The notes under the pieces were generated by a model. The model searched no databases. It was not told the DNA's origin and saw only the letters and a program-made list of their open reading frames with translations. From Sphaerulina vaccinii (lineage: Eukaryota; Ascomycota; Dothideomycetes; Mycosphaerellales; Mycosphaerellaceae), in assembly GCA_022570795.1 (NCBI GenBank), contig JAKUDP010000016.1, positions 372,001 through 436,000 on the forward strand: a stretch of DNA of 64,000 nucleotides, written 5' to 3'. Shown here piece by piece: positions 1 through 11,196 of this stretch (position 1 is its first letter; each line of letters begins with the position of its first letter). The position numbers were made by a program, and so were the translations under genes.

Positions 1-208
1 ACTCGACCGGGAGTGCCGTCTCCAGGAATAACGCACACCACTACAAAATGTCTTCTTGCATCTTCCAGTTTTCTTCTTCGTCTTCTTCATACACAAGAGG
101 AACCTCTCTTCCCAACGCTCTCTTCATTCCTTTACCTGCCACGCTGCTGCTTGGACCGTATACGAACAATATACAAGACTAAGCACAGCAACCGGAGATC
201 AATACATA

Positions 209-1656
209 ATGCGGTTCCCAGCAGGATATAGCATGGGCCTGCTAGCAGCACCACTCCTCGGGCAGGCAGTCACGCTGCCGGCTATAGGCCACATGGTGCC
301 CTCCAACCTCCAAGCATTCACGAGTCCCATGAACTCCACGCAAGCGGCGCTGGCCAGGGGCCAGTACAGCAACGAGACTGCGAAGTCAGAGATGCGTCGA
401 CCTCGGCTGACTATGATCAATAACGTGGGAGACGGTGCGAAAGGATACATCATATGCGAGCACCAGAAGGCAGGGTCGTTCGCCGATCCACACAACCCCA
501 ACGGAGGGTGGATACCACTCTCCACGCTACGGATGGGAGTCATCCCGGATGAAATCATCGGCTTCGATCTTGGAGCAATGGGTCATGAGACCTCGTTCAC
601 CTTCGACGAGTTCGTCAACGGGTGTCGCGTTTATGGCGCCGAGGAGAGCATAGAGCATGGTGAGTAATGCTAGTGTCTCACGAAGTTCGAGCCTACTACG
701 GCTGTGAGCTTGCAGACAGATCCCCATAGTATTGTTGTCGAACTCTCAGAGACATCTGCTGACTTTCGCTCTTTTCTTTACCAGGCCACGTCATAGATGT
801 CAATGGGCTGCACAGCCATGTTCAGCCTGCTGGCGGCAACCCCAACGACGCCAGCTACCGCAAGAGCTTCGGGTTCGCCGAGTTCAATTATGACTTGACC
901 ATGACGTGCGTCAACCCAAGCAACGTAGACTTTGCCGGTCTGTCGATGGGAGTTGAGGCGCTCACGAACGATGGGTCGGTACACCCCCCAGCCGGAGGTC
1001 TTCTGCCTCAAGCCAAGGAGAACATATGCGCAGAGCTCGAGAAGGTCTCCACCGATTCAGCGCCTTGGTCAAAATGTTGTGTCCGAGGCCCCGACGGTGT
1101 TAGTGTTACTCGTGTCATGGCACCGAACATGGTGATGGGTGACCATGCATTTGAAGGCTACTACGACGAGTACCATCAACAGGTTATGGAGAAGTACTCC
1201 CGGAAGCCTTTGACTATCCTTGGGAATGAGTGCCAGACCAATCCAGTGTCCCAAACACTGAGCTGCTCGGACGGCTCTTCCACACCCTTCGACCTCCGGG
1301 GAAAAGCCTGGGATATCTTTACCTGCCAAGGCACCTTCCAACCCCCTACGGACCAGATGAATCGTGGTATTATGGAGCAACTCTGCTCTGCATACCACCG
1401 AGGCACTCTGCTACTCCCAGGAGGTGAGGTTCAGCCATCACTCAGCGCTGACCTTTTCTACACCAACGACTGCCACAATGCCTACGCTAAGGCTGTACAC
1501 ATGTATGCGCACGACATGCGCGGCTACGCTTTCGCCAAGGACGATATTGCGGGTGCTGGAACAGGCCCACACGAGGAGCAGGCTGGTCTGATTTGCACTG
1601 GCAAGAACAACTTGGAACAGCTGAAGATCTACATCGGCGGTCGCCCAGATCTGTGA
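209..1656 (+). CDS. Secreted GH64 beta-1,3-glucanase (thaumatin-like fold)
   Basis: Two exons, 209-659 and 785-1656, joined by a GTGAGT...CCAG intron; the spliced product is 440 residues. The start at 209 opens with a hydrophobic signal-peptide-like stretch (MRFPAGYSMGLLAAPLL). The body carries the layout of fungal GH64 endo-1,3-beta-glucosidases: an N-terminal beta strand with INN, an aromatic FGFAEFNYD block, then a Asn-rich NPSNVDFAGLSMGV block, and late KAVHMYAHD...GYAFAKDD. GH64 enzymes cleave beta-1,3-glucan, in bacteria releasing laminaripentaose; in fungi they act outside the cell on their own or other fungal walls. The family call is from recognised motif order, not a search; the catalytic Glu/Asp pair was not mapped. 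The next gene downstream is a paralogue on the same strand, so the pair probably arose by tandem duplication. Confidence 0.8.
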
Positions 1657-2501
1657 GCATGTCTCTATTTCCGGCGTTTACAGGTGCACTACGGGTTTGG
1701 ATTGAGCTTTGAAGCTCTAAAGGATTATCATATGTATGGCAGAGAGATTACTAACAGTACGATACTGGACAGGTAAGTTTCGATCATGGATGGGAGTCGA
1801 TACGATCGAGAGCTGGTGAGCTTAGCAGTTCAGATGCGAGCCATGGAGCACGATAGGGACTTGTTGACAACTAAAAAGTAGCAGATAGATTCAATAGATA
1901 ATGTTTTTCACGCAAGCTCATCCCACGCTCGACGACTATCTGCACTGCCCTTGAGGTTGATCAACACTCTCTGCTTTCGCTTCTCTACACTGCTGAGCTA
2001 CGAGAAGCACACCTGGCAGCATGCAACAGCAGTCTGAAGTGGCAAGTTGTCTTTAGATATCGGTTTGGTCCACCTCACGTGGTCGAGCTCACCCAGCCAA
2101 AGACTTTGATGAAGACTCTGCATCAGAACAGCTGGTGTGCTCGGTCTCACCCATCCAAGGAACTCGCATTTTGCAGATTCTGCAACGTGACAGCTGGTCT
2201 GGTCTGGTATTTGATAACTCGCACACTGATTTCGTCCACTTTCTGCTCTCCCTTTCCCACGCCACTTCTTCTGCGCATCGAACACCATGCTGTTCTGACG
2301 ATCTTTGCTGCACTACCGAGACTCTTCACTCCGACCAAAACCTCTGTCTAGCCTTATGCAAAGCTGACCGGTTCCACATCACCTTGCGCGCACACCAGCA
2401 TTTACGCTCTCATCCTTTCTGCGATATTCGATTGTAAGCCTGCACCTCTTTCTCTCCAATCATCACAACTACCAAGCCACTGACTTCGAAGACGCAGCGC
2501 A
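1657..2501. other. Intergenic, 845 bp, between the two GH64 genes
   Basis: Holds the 3' flank of the first GH64 gene and the promoter of the second. Short open frames here overlap one another on both strands, lack recognisable domains and have no splice partners. The stretch before 2502 is C/T-rich, as is usual upstream of fungal start codons. I see no repeat or RNA gene. Confidence 0.5.
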
Positions 2502-4273
2502 ATGTTGCTTTCCAGCCTTTTCTCGAGTCTGCTTGCTGTCACGCAGACTCATGCCAGTCTCACGCAGCGAGATGTCGCACCACCAGGTCCACTGCATAGA
2601 ACGCTTCCAGTGATCAACATGATCAACAACGACAGGGACAATACCATGGCCACCATTACCTGTCAAGAACTGTCGACCAAAAAGATAGTGTTCTTGCGTC
2701 CTGATGCACCGTACCGCTCAGAGCGTCCAGTGTCTAGTGTGCCAGTACCGTACGATCCAGAGGACATATCGTTCCCACTAGGCAAGGTGAACAGCACCAC
2801 CTCGGTCGTTGTCCCAGGCTATGTCAGCTCCTGTCGCGCGTAAGTAGAAGACCCCATCCCTCAGCAGCACATGACCACAAAGCCCGTGAGCTCGAAGAAG
2901 CATCGCGCTCATTCGCCTGAGCTTTTCCAGAGAGATGTGCTAATGCTTATACCAGATGGTTCGCACGAGGAGATCTCCCATTCGGCACGGTCGCTACTGG
3001 ACCCAACTCAGTTGGACTCGTGGAACCAACGTTTCACGTGCCTTCAGCTCCTGAATACAACATGACCTGGTCCTTCGTGGAGTTTGCGTATACGGAGGGT
3101 GGTTTCTACGCCAACCCGAGCGCTGTCGATTTCGTGGACATTCCTTTCGGCCTCAAAATGACCAAGAAGAACAGCAACGAGACTCTGAGTGTGGGCGGTC
3201 TCTTCCCCGACGCGAAGTACAAAATGTGCAAGCAGCTTAAAGAGGCAACTACACCTGAGGCGCCATGGGACAAGTCCTGTGTGTACGATTCGAATGGAGA
3301 TCTCATCCGCGTGGTGGCGCCGTATAGTGGGAATGGGGCATTCGATGACTATTGGAATCCTTACATCGACCAATTCCTTCAGCGCTTCCAGAATCAGCCT
3401 CTGATCGTCCCTATCGGCGAAGGCGATCAGACTTGCACTACGGAATCTGATAGTGAGACTTTGTCGTGCTCAGGTGTGGAGAGCATACATATGCCATTCA
3501 GACCAAAACCGGCAGATATCTTCGGCTGCGCGTCTGGACCTTTTGGAAGACCTAATGCAAGTGGAGTCGAGAAGGCCATCATGGCGAACATTTGCGCTGG
3601 ATTCAATCGAGGTACCATTCTCAATCATACCAGTACTGGCCAGGCGACCAAGTCAGAAATGTACACGAAGCATCCGCATAACGTGTACTCGAAAGCTGTA
3701 CACGACAATGAGCACGATGGCATCGGTTATGGATTTCCTTACGACGATGTTCGCGCAGACGGGATGGATCATAGTGGCTCGCTTAATTTCCGTGTCAACG
3801 AGATGGACGCTTGCAACATCTATGTTGGTGGTATACACTCTCCATCGTCCTGGGGAAATGGTACGGTATTCTCCCCGAGCCATAACACGACGATATCCCC
3901 ATATCCAGCGAACGCGACTTGGCCCGCACATCCGGTTATCACAACATCCACGGTCCTGCCACCTGCCTCGACACAGACTTGCGCTTCCTCCACGTACAGT
4001 ATCGTCTCCGGAGACACTCTGTACAACATTGCAAATGGCTTCAAAATCACGCTCCCGGCTCTTCTCGCTGCCAATCCCCAAATCACCACCCCGGATCTTA
4101 TTTATCCTGGACAAGTCATCAATATTCCAATCTGCCCGCTGATATCAGGCACTACCACGCAGGTCATTTCGACAGCAACTGTTTCGTCTGCATCTGCCAC
4201 AACTTCTGGGAGGGTAACCACAGCCCGGCCGCCCCCTGTGTACCCGCATTACGGCAACTCGAGCGTGGCCTAA
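2502..4273 (+). CDS. Secreted GH64 beta-1,3-glucanase with C-terminal LysM domain
   Basis: Exons 2502-2839 and 2956-4273 (GTAAGT...CCAG intron), 551 residues. A clear signal peptide starts the protein (MLLSSLFSSLLAVTQTHA). Residues about 40-370 repeat the GH64 block order of the upstream neighbour, including NPSAVDFVDIPFGL, CGVY-type cysteines and KAVHDNEHD...GYGFPYDD. After a Thr/Pro-rich linker, residues about 430-490 form one LysM module: Y-S-I-V-S-G-D-T-L-Y-N-I-A near its start and LIYPGQVINIPIC at its end. LysM modules bind chitin or other GlcNAc polymers, so this copy likely tethers glucanase activity to chitin-glucan wall. A short Ser/Thr/Pro tail follows. The module is absent from the adjacent paralogue. 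The GH64 assignment is by motif recognition; the LysM call is strong. Confidence 0.85.
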
Positions 4274-5491
4274 ACGGCCAATGTGCCAACCAAGACCTCC
4301 CGCTCCTACAAGTTGAAGCTTGTCCCCTCACATTGGAGTACACTTCGCCAAGTGAAGCGCCGCCGTGGTGATACGTGAAGGCTTGGGCACGTCGGAGTGC
4401 GCGCTCTCTAGCATTGGTTTTCCTGAACAGTCCGGAGCAACAAGCGAAGATGCATGGTCTCATCGGTACATGAGATGGTATACAGAGACAGCGCGTCCAG
4501 GAGACGATCCAGGATGTGTCTCCGCTAAGTGAATGGACGCCACGCCGTCAAAGGCACAGAGCTGGTGGCAGGCCGCGAGAGTGTTCCGGTTGGAGCGATG
4601 CGTGATACCCCTTCCTTCGATATGTTGCTGTCGATTTCTCCTTCTGTAGCAGAGTAACACGAAAGCTATCATCATTCCATTGCATGTCTCGCAGGTCTTG
4701 CGTGTCCTATCGTCCGGATAGTCTTGCCTAGAGGTAGGCATATCGACTACCTGACTGCGAGAACCGGCTGTGGCTGCGCGCAGAAATTCGAAGACACGAT
4801 TTAGTTTCCCGAGCATAGTCTTATAGACCGTGACCTCTGCAGCGCGCTGGCATTGGCTCAAAATGTACTGTAGGTTAACATCACCAGCTCTTCATTTGGG
4901 ATCATTCCTGGTCTTCACGGCCTCGGAACCAACTGTTTTCGATCAGACCAGGTAGACATATCCATCGACCAGGTAGACATATCCATCGAACAGTTCCATA
5001 TCCAGCATGGCAAGGTCATTTCTGGATAGCATATCGTGGTAATGTGGATGTGTTGATGTCGCGAGAGATGAGAAGAGAGCGCCTCGGAGCAGGAAGTCGC
5101 GAGATGTTCGCGCCTTCCCGCGCCTTCCCGCTGGCGCCAGGCATGTCGATGTTTCTCCTTCAACGCGCTTCATCATCCTTCTCCTTCTGGACACTGCACT
5201 ATGTTCCTCCAAGGGCTGCCTTGAGGTCAACATGCAATTCTCGATTGCCGGGAAAGATGCTGACCTCTCAATGGCCAGATCTGGCACGTTCACGCCAAAC
5301 CCATGCAGACGGCTGTCGTCTTCTTCCATGACTTGTCTAGGGACCCCATGAGTTGCAAGATTGCCAACGGGCATAGAACTACCGCGAGGCTGCAATAGCC
5401 AGCAAGTCGCGAAGAACCTACTCCGTGATGGATTCGTGACGAGGAGACTGCTCTTATCAACACTTTCGTTTAGCGGACACTCAATTTTGCG
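4274..5491. other. Intergenic, 1.2 kb, with two short tandem duplications
   Basis: Lies between the LysM-GH64 gene and the GH47 gene. It contains a perfect 21-bp tandem pair (4946-4987) and a 10-bp tandem pair at 5111-5130 (cgccttcccg twice). Minus-strand open frames at 4460-4861 and 4943-5395 have biased, repeat-driven composition and no recognisable domain, so they are not called as genes. Confidence 0.5.
4946..4987. repeat. 21-bp perfect tandem duplication
   Basis: The 21-base unit beginning gaccaggtagacatatcc occurs at 4946-4966 and again, identical, at 4967-4987. Two copies only; non-coding context. Confidence 0.9.
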
Positions 5492-7427
5492 ATGTTCGCA
5501 CGCGTTCCACTCATTCTGTGCCTGTCGACAGCGGCAGTGGCAAATATCAATCTTGACTCTCCAGCCCCATATTCCGGTCCAGCATATGGCCTTCCGCCAG
5601 GCAACGCTCCAACTCCTGTCGCAGCGCCAGACCAGAGATCGACATCGACGTTAACACTCACCAAGACAGTTTTCAGAAATGGCCCAACAGCCACGCCCAT
5701 ACACCCTGGAAAGAATGCTACGAGTCCTGTTAGTATAGGGTCATGCAAGAATGTGCAGTCCTCGAAAGCAAAAGGCGACCCAGTAAGGGCCGAAGCTGTC
5801 AAAGAAGCCTTCCTACACGGATGGAATGCTTGGATGCAATATGCGAACGGATTTGACGAATTGGGACCTTTGGCACTGAATGGCACGAACAACAGATATG
5901 GATGGGGTCTGACTGTCGTCGATTCTATCGACACTGCAATAGTCATGGGGTTGACAGATCTCGTTTCCGATATGCTGGACTTCACAGCCAAGATAGATTT
6001 CACAACGACCGACTTCCTGGGAGATGATCCTGGGGTTCAGCTATTTGGTTAGAACTATATGTCCAAAAGCAAGACTGTGAGCTAACGACGATATAGAGAC
6101 GAACATCCGATACATTGGCGGACTTCTTGGGGCATATGACTTGCTGAAGAGTGGGCAATTTGGCAAATACGATGAGCCGAAAGTTGACGCACTCCTCAAG
6201 CAGGCAGTCTTGCTAGCCGACAAATGCGCATATGGCTTCAACACTCCAAGCGGAATCCCAGCAGTATTTGTTAACTTCACAACCAACGAGCCAATAAAGG
6301 GCACCTATACGAACTCTCGCACGAATGTGACGTACAATTCAACGAACGCGGCATCGATAGGGACGTTCCTTCTCGAATGGGGACGACTATCAGACCTTAC
6401 GGGCAACGCGACCTACCGAGAACTTGTAGAAAAAGCAGACAAGCCATTAGTCAACCCAGATCCTGCGCCACCTCTTCCAGGTCTGATAGGCAGCCAATTC
6501 GATGTCGATACTGGCAAGATGTTGACAAAAAACGGTGGCTGGCAAGCAGGCATCGACAGCTTCTTCGAATACCTTATCAAGTACTGGCAGTATGCACCTT
6601 CGGATGTCGCAACGACATTCAAAGACTTCTGGCTTTTAGCAACAGAAACTACAATCAAGAACCTTGTTGTCAAGCCTCGTGGACAGGTTCCAGAAGGACT
6701 CACCTTCGTCTCACGCCTGAACCGAAACGGCACAATCGACAATCTCGCCGACGACTTCTCCTGCTTCGCTGGCGGGAACTGGCTGTTAGGCGGTGCACTC
6801 CTCGGCGACGACAAGATCACTAAGCTCGGCCTAGACTGGGTCAAAGGCTGTTACTACCTCTACCAAACGACAACTACAGGCCTTGGACCTCTTGCTTGGG
6901 CATGGTTCAACTCTACCGGACAGTCATATGACAAAGAAAGTGAAAACGATGGTGCTGCTTTGCGATCTGCAGCTGCAAGAGGATATTTTATTCCACCCGG
7001 GACGGAGAACTGGTTCTCAAGACCGGAGCCATTGGAGAGTGTGTTCTATGCGTATCGCATCACGGGAGACCAGCAGTGGGCAGATGCCAACTGGAAGATC
7101 TTTCAGGCAATCAACGAGACTGCCAGAACGCCGAAGGCTTTTGCAGCTGTGAACAATGTGGACATGCCATATGGTAAGTTTCCGGTACCACAAACTGTGA
7201 CGCAGACTGCTGATACTGAGGCCACAGGCGGTACTATGAGCGACAATCTCGACAGCTTCTTCTTCGCCGAAGTGCTGAAGTATCTATACCTCACGTTTAC
7301 GGACCCTAGCGTTGTCGATCTGTCTGCGTGGGTCTTCAATACTGAAGCTCATCCTTTGCAAGCGACTTGTGCTGGAGGCAAGTCTCAGAAAGCATCAAGT
7401 GGTCATAAGCATAGTCATAAGCATTGA
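5492..7427 (+). CDS. Secreted GH47 class I alpha-1,2-mannosidase
   Basis: Exons 5492-6047 and 6097-7427 (intron GTTAGA...ATAG with a GCTAAC branch site), 628 residues if no further intron is removed. A signal peptide begins the protein (MFARVPLILCLSTAAVA). Class I mannosidases trim alpha-1,2-linked mannose from N-glycans and need calcium. Family hallmarks are all present: HGWNAWMQYA, VDSIDTAIVMGL, FETNIRYIGGLLGAYDL (acidic Glu), IDSFFEYLIKYW (Asp), SRPEPLESVFYAYR (Glu) and the C-terminal FNTEAHP whose Thr binds calcium. The C-terminus is His-rich (GHKHSHKH). A GTAAGT at 7174 and an ACAG ending at 7227 delimit a possible 54-nt in-phase intron; removing it gives 610 residues and a family-like MPYGGTMSDNLDSFFFAE junction. 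Secreted rather than ER-type is inferred from the signal peptide and lack of a membrane anchor. Confidence 0.92.
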
Positions 7428-7546
7428 GTAATACACAGCTCTAGGTCGATACTGCGTTAAAAAGGTCTCAACATACGCAATGAATGAAATGACACAGACT
7501 AAATCTGGTTATGCCGACATGTCATTCGAAAGTCAAAGAGTGGTCA

Positions 7547-7895
7547 CTACAGCACCTCCCTTCCATCTCGCCTCCGACGACCAAACAGCATCCACATCCC
7601 CAACCCACAAAGCGACGAAAATGTGCTCACGAGCCGCGTTTGCCAGAAAGATGTCTGCCACCACTTCAGATCCGCCATCAGGTACTCGTCTCTCTGGAAA
7701 GGTGCCTCACCACCTCTTAGGACCCATAGAAAGCCATAGCCAAGTGCCATGAAAGGCATTGGAACGAGGACAGCCCAGAAGATTATGGCGAGGAGTGTTG
7801 ATTTGGTGTTGCCTGCTGTATAGCGGACTGGTCAGTCAAGTAGATGAGCGACTCGTGAGCAGCGGCATACCTTTCTCACGATGATGGGACGACAT
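7547..7895 (-). CDS. Small two-exon membrane protein, unknown function
   Basis: Minus strand; exon 1 7895-7871 encodes MSSHHREK, then an intron 7870-7816 (GTATGC...TACAG), then exon 2 7815-7547. The product is 97 residues. It has one strong hydrophobic segment (about residues 14-37, STLLAIIFWAVLVPMPFMAL) and a second weaker one near residues 75-87 (FSSLCGLGMWMLF), ending in a basic RRRRDGRE tail. The frame runs unbroken across the junction and both splice ends are canonical, which is the main support. I do not recognise the family. The GH47 gene ends 120 bp away on the opposite strand, so the two are convergent. Confidence 0.55.
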
Positions 7896-8147
7896 CGTAT
7901 ATGGACGGGAAGGTGAGGGCTTTGCGTCCTGGACTTTGGGGAACGCTTCCATCGGCAATAGTGGAGCCACCAGAAGATTGCAAGACATGTGTCGACAGCG
8001 CTCATGTCTACCGAGCCAAGAGAGGGGAGCAATATATTCCAAGTTCCGAGTCTTGGTTTCTTGGCTACATTTGCAGATCATATCCTGTCCTATTCACCTA
8101 CTCACCTATAAACCATTTACTCCTTATCTTCTCACAACCTCGAACCT

Positions 8148-8504
8148 CTATCTCTTTCGCTCATAATCATCCTTCTTAGCCATTTCTTTCTTCGCCGTGG
8201 TTCCGGGACCCGACATATCGATATGATGTCTCTGAACGACGAATTGTCTAACATAATTCTCAGGATGCTGTCGTGCATAGCGATTCATTCCTGCTGGCGG
8301 GACGTTCCAAGACGGATCGGTGAAGTCGCTTTCGTGTGGCAGATGTTCGACTGTTGTGTGGTGCTCGCCACAGTCGTTTGGGCACCAGAAGGGGCCGAAG
8401 GGGCAGGCGAACTCTGACGTACTGGATGCATTCTGGAGTTTGGCACTTTCCCTCATCGTCGCGTGAGCTTCCCGGGCGGTGGGTATTTCGTGGTTGTTCG
8501 ACAT
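8148..8504 (-). CDS. Small hydrophilic Cys/His protein, unknown
   Basis: Single-exon frame of 118 residues starting at 8504. A CTATAAAA element lies about 45 bases upstream on the coding strand (near 8545), and a further in-frame ATG exists at 8570 but sits above that element. The middle holds CPFGPFWCPNDCGEHH, a Cys/His arrangement that could bind one zinc ion, and the C-terminus is Lys/Arg/Asp-rich. No family recognised. Composition is protein-like rather than random, but support is limited to that, the start context and the motif. Confidence 0.4.
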   Translation of the reverse strand: MSNNHEIPTAREAHATMRESAKLQNASSTSEFACPFGPFWCPNDCGEHHTTVEHLPHESDFTDPSWNVPPAGMNRYARQHPENYVRQFVVQRHHIDMSGPGTTAKKEMAKKDDYERKR

Positions 8505-8688
8505 GGTTGGTTGATAGCGAAGTATCTGTCGCAGGCGTAGATGTTTTATAGGCCAATTAGAATGCATCATAGCATGAGGCTACCACATATGGCATGTCCG
8601 GAACATGTTCACAAATGCTCTCATGCTCAGCAGAGTCCCACCCGCAGTATACTTTGTAGTTTCCAACTCTTCACGCTAATCATCATCC

Positions 8689-9657
8689 TCACGAGTTCCA
8701 AAACTCATCCAAATGTTCCTGCCTAACCTCAAAAGCCCAATGATGACAAGTCTGATGCATCACCGGAGAAACCTCAGTAGTCTCCTCATCCTCCCCATCA
8801 TCAAAAACTGTCCGGACACCCTGTTTTAAGTACTTCTTCAATAACATTCTTCTCCACCTCCCCGTCTCTCCCACACATTTCTTCCACCTGCTCACTTGCC
8901 TGTCGTCGTCATCACATCTTCTTCCCTGATAGAAGCGCGTATACCATTGAAACCAGCCCCGAACGTCATGTTCGTGGGATATCCAACCTGCAGCTTCCCA
9001 TTCTTCTATTGATTGGCCACAACTCACTTTGTATTTGTTAACGTCTGGGTCGTATGTGGATGAGGTGAGGAAGCGTTCTATGGAGAGGCCGGAAGTCCAG
9101 CTTTCTGGTAACTCTTTCCAGTCATCTTCGACTATTATGCCTAGCTTTCGAGAGCGGAGAGGACGATAGTATGATCCGCCAAAACATCCTTCTCGTAACA
9201 TTTCTTCGGGAGACTTATTTGGCGTGAATTCTGGATGGTCCTCGAAGCGAAGGGCTTGGTTCTCATCTCGTGTTGGAGGTGAGGCTGTTGCAGTCCAGGA
9301 GGTCCAGCCTGCTTTAATCTCTTCAACATCTTTGGAAGGGACTAGTGGTTCGTCTTCATCTTTGATCACAGAGCCGAGTGCTGTCTTTTTGCCTCTTTTG
9401 GTTGTCGAACGTGGTAGAGGAATTGGTTTAGAAATCTCGTCCTCGTTATAAGTCGGCTTCGCTGGTGCCGCTGCTATGCGTGCTGAAGTTCGAGCAGGCG
9501 CGGTCGTTGACTCTTGAAAGACTTTCCGTTTCTTGGTTGGAGGTTTGCCATCTGTATTTCGTGTTGTCTTGGGTATAATGGGTTTGATGTCCAATTCGGC
9601 TAGCAGCTTTTGGTTTTGCTTGATCTTCTCTTGTCGTCGGGATTCGTAGTCATTCAT
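8689..9657 (-). CDS. Conserved fungal protein with SV40-like NLS, unknown function
   Basis: Single exon, 322 residues; start chosen at 9657 (MNDYESRRQEKIKQN) because the longer frame to 9729 adds only a low-quality leader. The N-terminal third is basic and disordered and contains PPTKKRKVF, close to the classical monopartite nuclear localisation signal. The C-terminal half is a compact, Trp- and Cys-rich region with GCFGGSYYRPL, SCGQSIEEWEAAGWISHEHDVRGWFQWY and MHQTCHHWAFEV. From memory this half is a widely conserved, uncharacterised ascomycete protein region; I know no biochemical role. A nuclear location is inferred from the NLS only. It is followed on the same strand by HIS5, 156 bp upstream of its start. 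Confidence 0.8.
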   Translation of the reverse strand: MNDYESRRQEKIKQNQKLLAELDIKPIIPKTTRNTDGKPPTKKRKVFQESTTAPARTSARIAAAPAKPTYNEDEISKPIPLPRSTTKRGKKTALGSVIKDEDEPLVPSKDVEEIKAGWTSWTATASPPTRDENQALRFEDHPEFTPNKSPEEMLREGCFGGSYYRPLRSRKLGIIVEDDWKELPESWTSGLSIERFLTSSTYDPDVNKYKVSCGQSIEEWEAAGWISHEHDVRGWFQWYTRFYQGRRCDDDDRQVSRWKKCVGETGRWRRMLLKKYLKQGVRTVFDDGEDEETTEVSPVMHQTCHHWAFEVRQEHLDEFWNS

Positions 9658-9813
9658 GGTGATCGTGATCTGTAGAGTAGGAGAGAAACAGAGATGATGA
9701 AGTTGAGAGTGACGCGAAGTGAAGAACATGTCGACGATGACGTCGAGGCGTTGTTCGAAACGCGCCCTGGACGCGTTGATTGCTTGGCGATAGTCTGTAG
9801 GTCGTGTCTATGT

Positions 9814-11196
9814 TTATGCAACAATACCATTCGCGTCTTTCTCCTTCGCCTGCTCAACTTGCTTGGAGTTCTGGCTAGCCCGTCCAGAGTGAACGTCCTC
9901 CAGCACACTCTTCAACTCCTTGAGAAATCTTGTCACTTCGCTCTCTGTTCCGACTGTGACACGAATGCAACCTAGACAGCCGGGCTCCTTTCCTCTGAAG
10001 CGTACCACGACACCTCGTCTCTCTGCAAGCCGCTCGTATACTTGAAGAGCGACCTCATTGCTCGGCTTGCTTGATGTGTCGAGCATCTCGACAAGCAAGA
10101 AGTTGCTCGCTTTCCCGCCTCGGAATCTTCCAACGCCTGTTATCTTGGGCATTTCAGATAGTAGTCTATCGCGTTGTTGTATGATCTGTTCCCTGTGCTT
10201 GTAATTGACTTCGAGGTTCTTTGGTTGAAGCGCCTGGATCGCGATCTGACTTGTTGGGTTCGAGATGTTGTACGGTGCCTTCAAGCTGTTCAACAACTTG
10301 GCAACCTCAGGACTCGTGAATGCAGCACCAAGTCGAATACCAGCAAGACCAAAAGCTTTCGACAATGTCTGCATCACGACCAAATTTGGCCACTCTGCAA
10401 CCCACTCCGCTAATGATGATCCTTCCGGTGCAAAGTCGATATATGCTTCATCGAGAATGACAAGGCCATTCCAGGTAGGGTGCTTCAGGACCTTCCGTAC
10501 GGCCTCCTTGTCTACTAGACTTCCAGTCGGGTTTCCAGGACTGCAGAGATAGACCATTTTGATAGATGGATCGGCTGAAAGTGCTTCGTTGATCCTTTCC
10601 GGTTGTGCTGCGAAGTCGTTGTTGACGTCTAATGGGACTTTGACGATTCCTACATCGTTGACTTGAGCTGATACTGCGTACATGCCATATGTGGGAGGAC
10701 ATGTTAGGATCTTGTCTTTGCCTGGTGTGCAGAATGCTCGGAGAAGAGCATCTATTGCTTCGTCGGAGCCGACGCCGACGAAGAGATTTTCTGGAGTCAG
10801 GCTCTTCTTGGTGTGGATGTGAGTGTTTCGAAGGTTGATTAAGTGTTGCTTCAATTCGTGTTGGTGGCTGTTGCAAGGTCAGTGCATGAGTCACTTTTTT
10901 GAAGGCAAGTCAAAACATACGGATCAGGATATCGGTTCAGTCCAAGCAGATCGATCTCAATGCTGGAGGTGTTGCCATTGACAAATTTCCCATCGTCGGT
11001 CAGCGCTAGCCCAGGTCCGTAGGCGTTCTCATTGGCATCTAGAAGGATGTTTGTGCCGTCGTCCTTGTAGTCACTTTCCTCATGTTAGCCATTGGAGTCG
11101 GGATTAGTCCTGAAGAATGTCCTACTCTCTTGCACATCTGTATGGCTCTAAGGCCAGGATGTTCGGCCTGGCGCACTTTGTTATATCGAAAGGCAT
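9814..11196 (-). CDS. HIS5: Histidinol-phosphate aminotransferase
   Basis: Three exons on the minus strand: 11196-11126, 11073-10921 and 10867-9814, with canonical introns (GTAGGA...AAAG with GCTAAC branch; GTATGT...ACAG with CTGAC branch). The product is 425 residues and begins MPFDITKCARPNILALEPY. The enzyme is a PLP-dependent class I/II aminotransferase that converts imidazole acetol phosphate plus glutamate to histidinol phosphate in histidine biosynthesis. Diagnostic sequence includes ARDDYKDDGTNILLDANEN, LNRYPDP, SPGNPTGS, LDEAYIDF and TLSKAFGLAGIRLG; the lysine in SKAFG, near residue 245, is the PLP Schiff-base residue. RFRG and IRVTVGT near the end bind the phosphate side. It is divergent from the DGK1-like gene across a 511-bp shared promoter region. 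Confidence 0.95.

Noticed and set aside
3453..4142. Plus-strand 229-codon frame inside the LysM-GH64 gene
   Set aside because: Arg/Ser/His-rich alternate frame of well-supported coding sequence.
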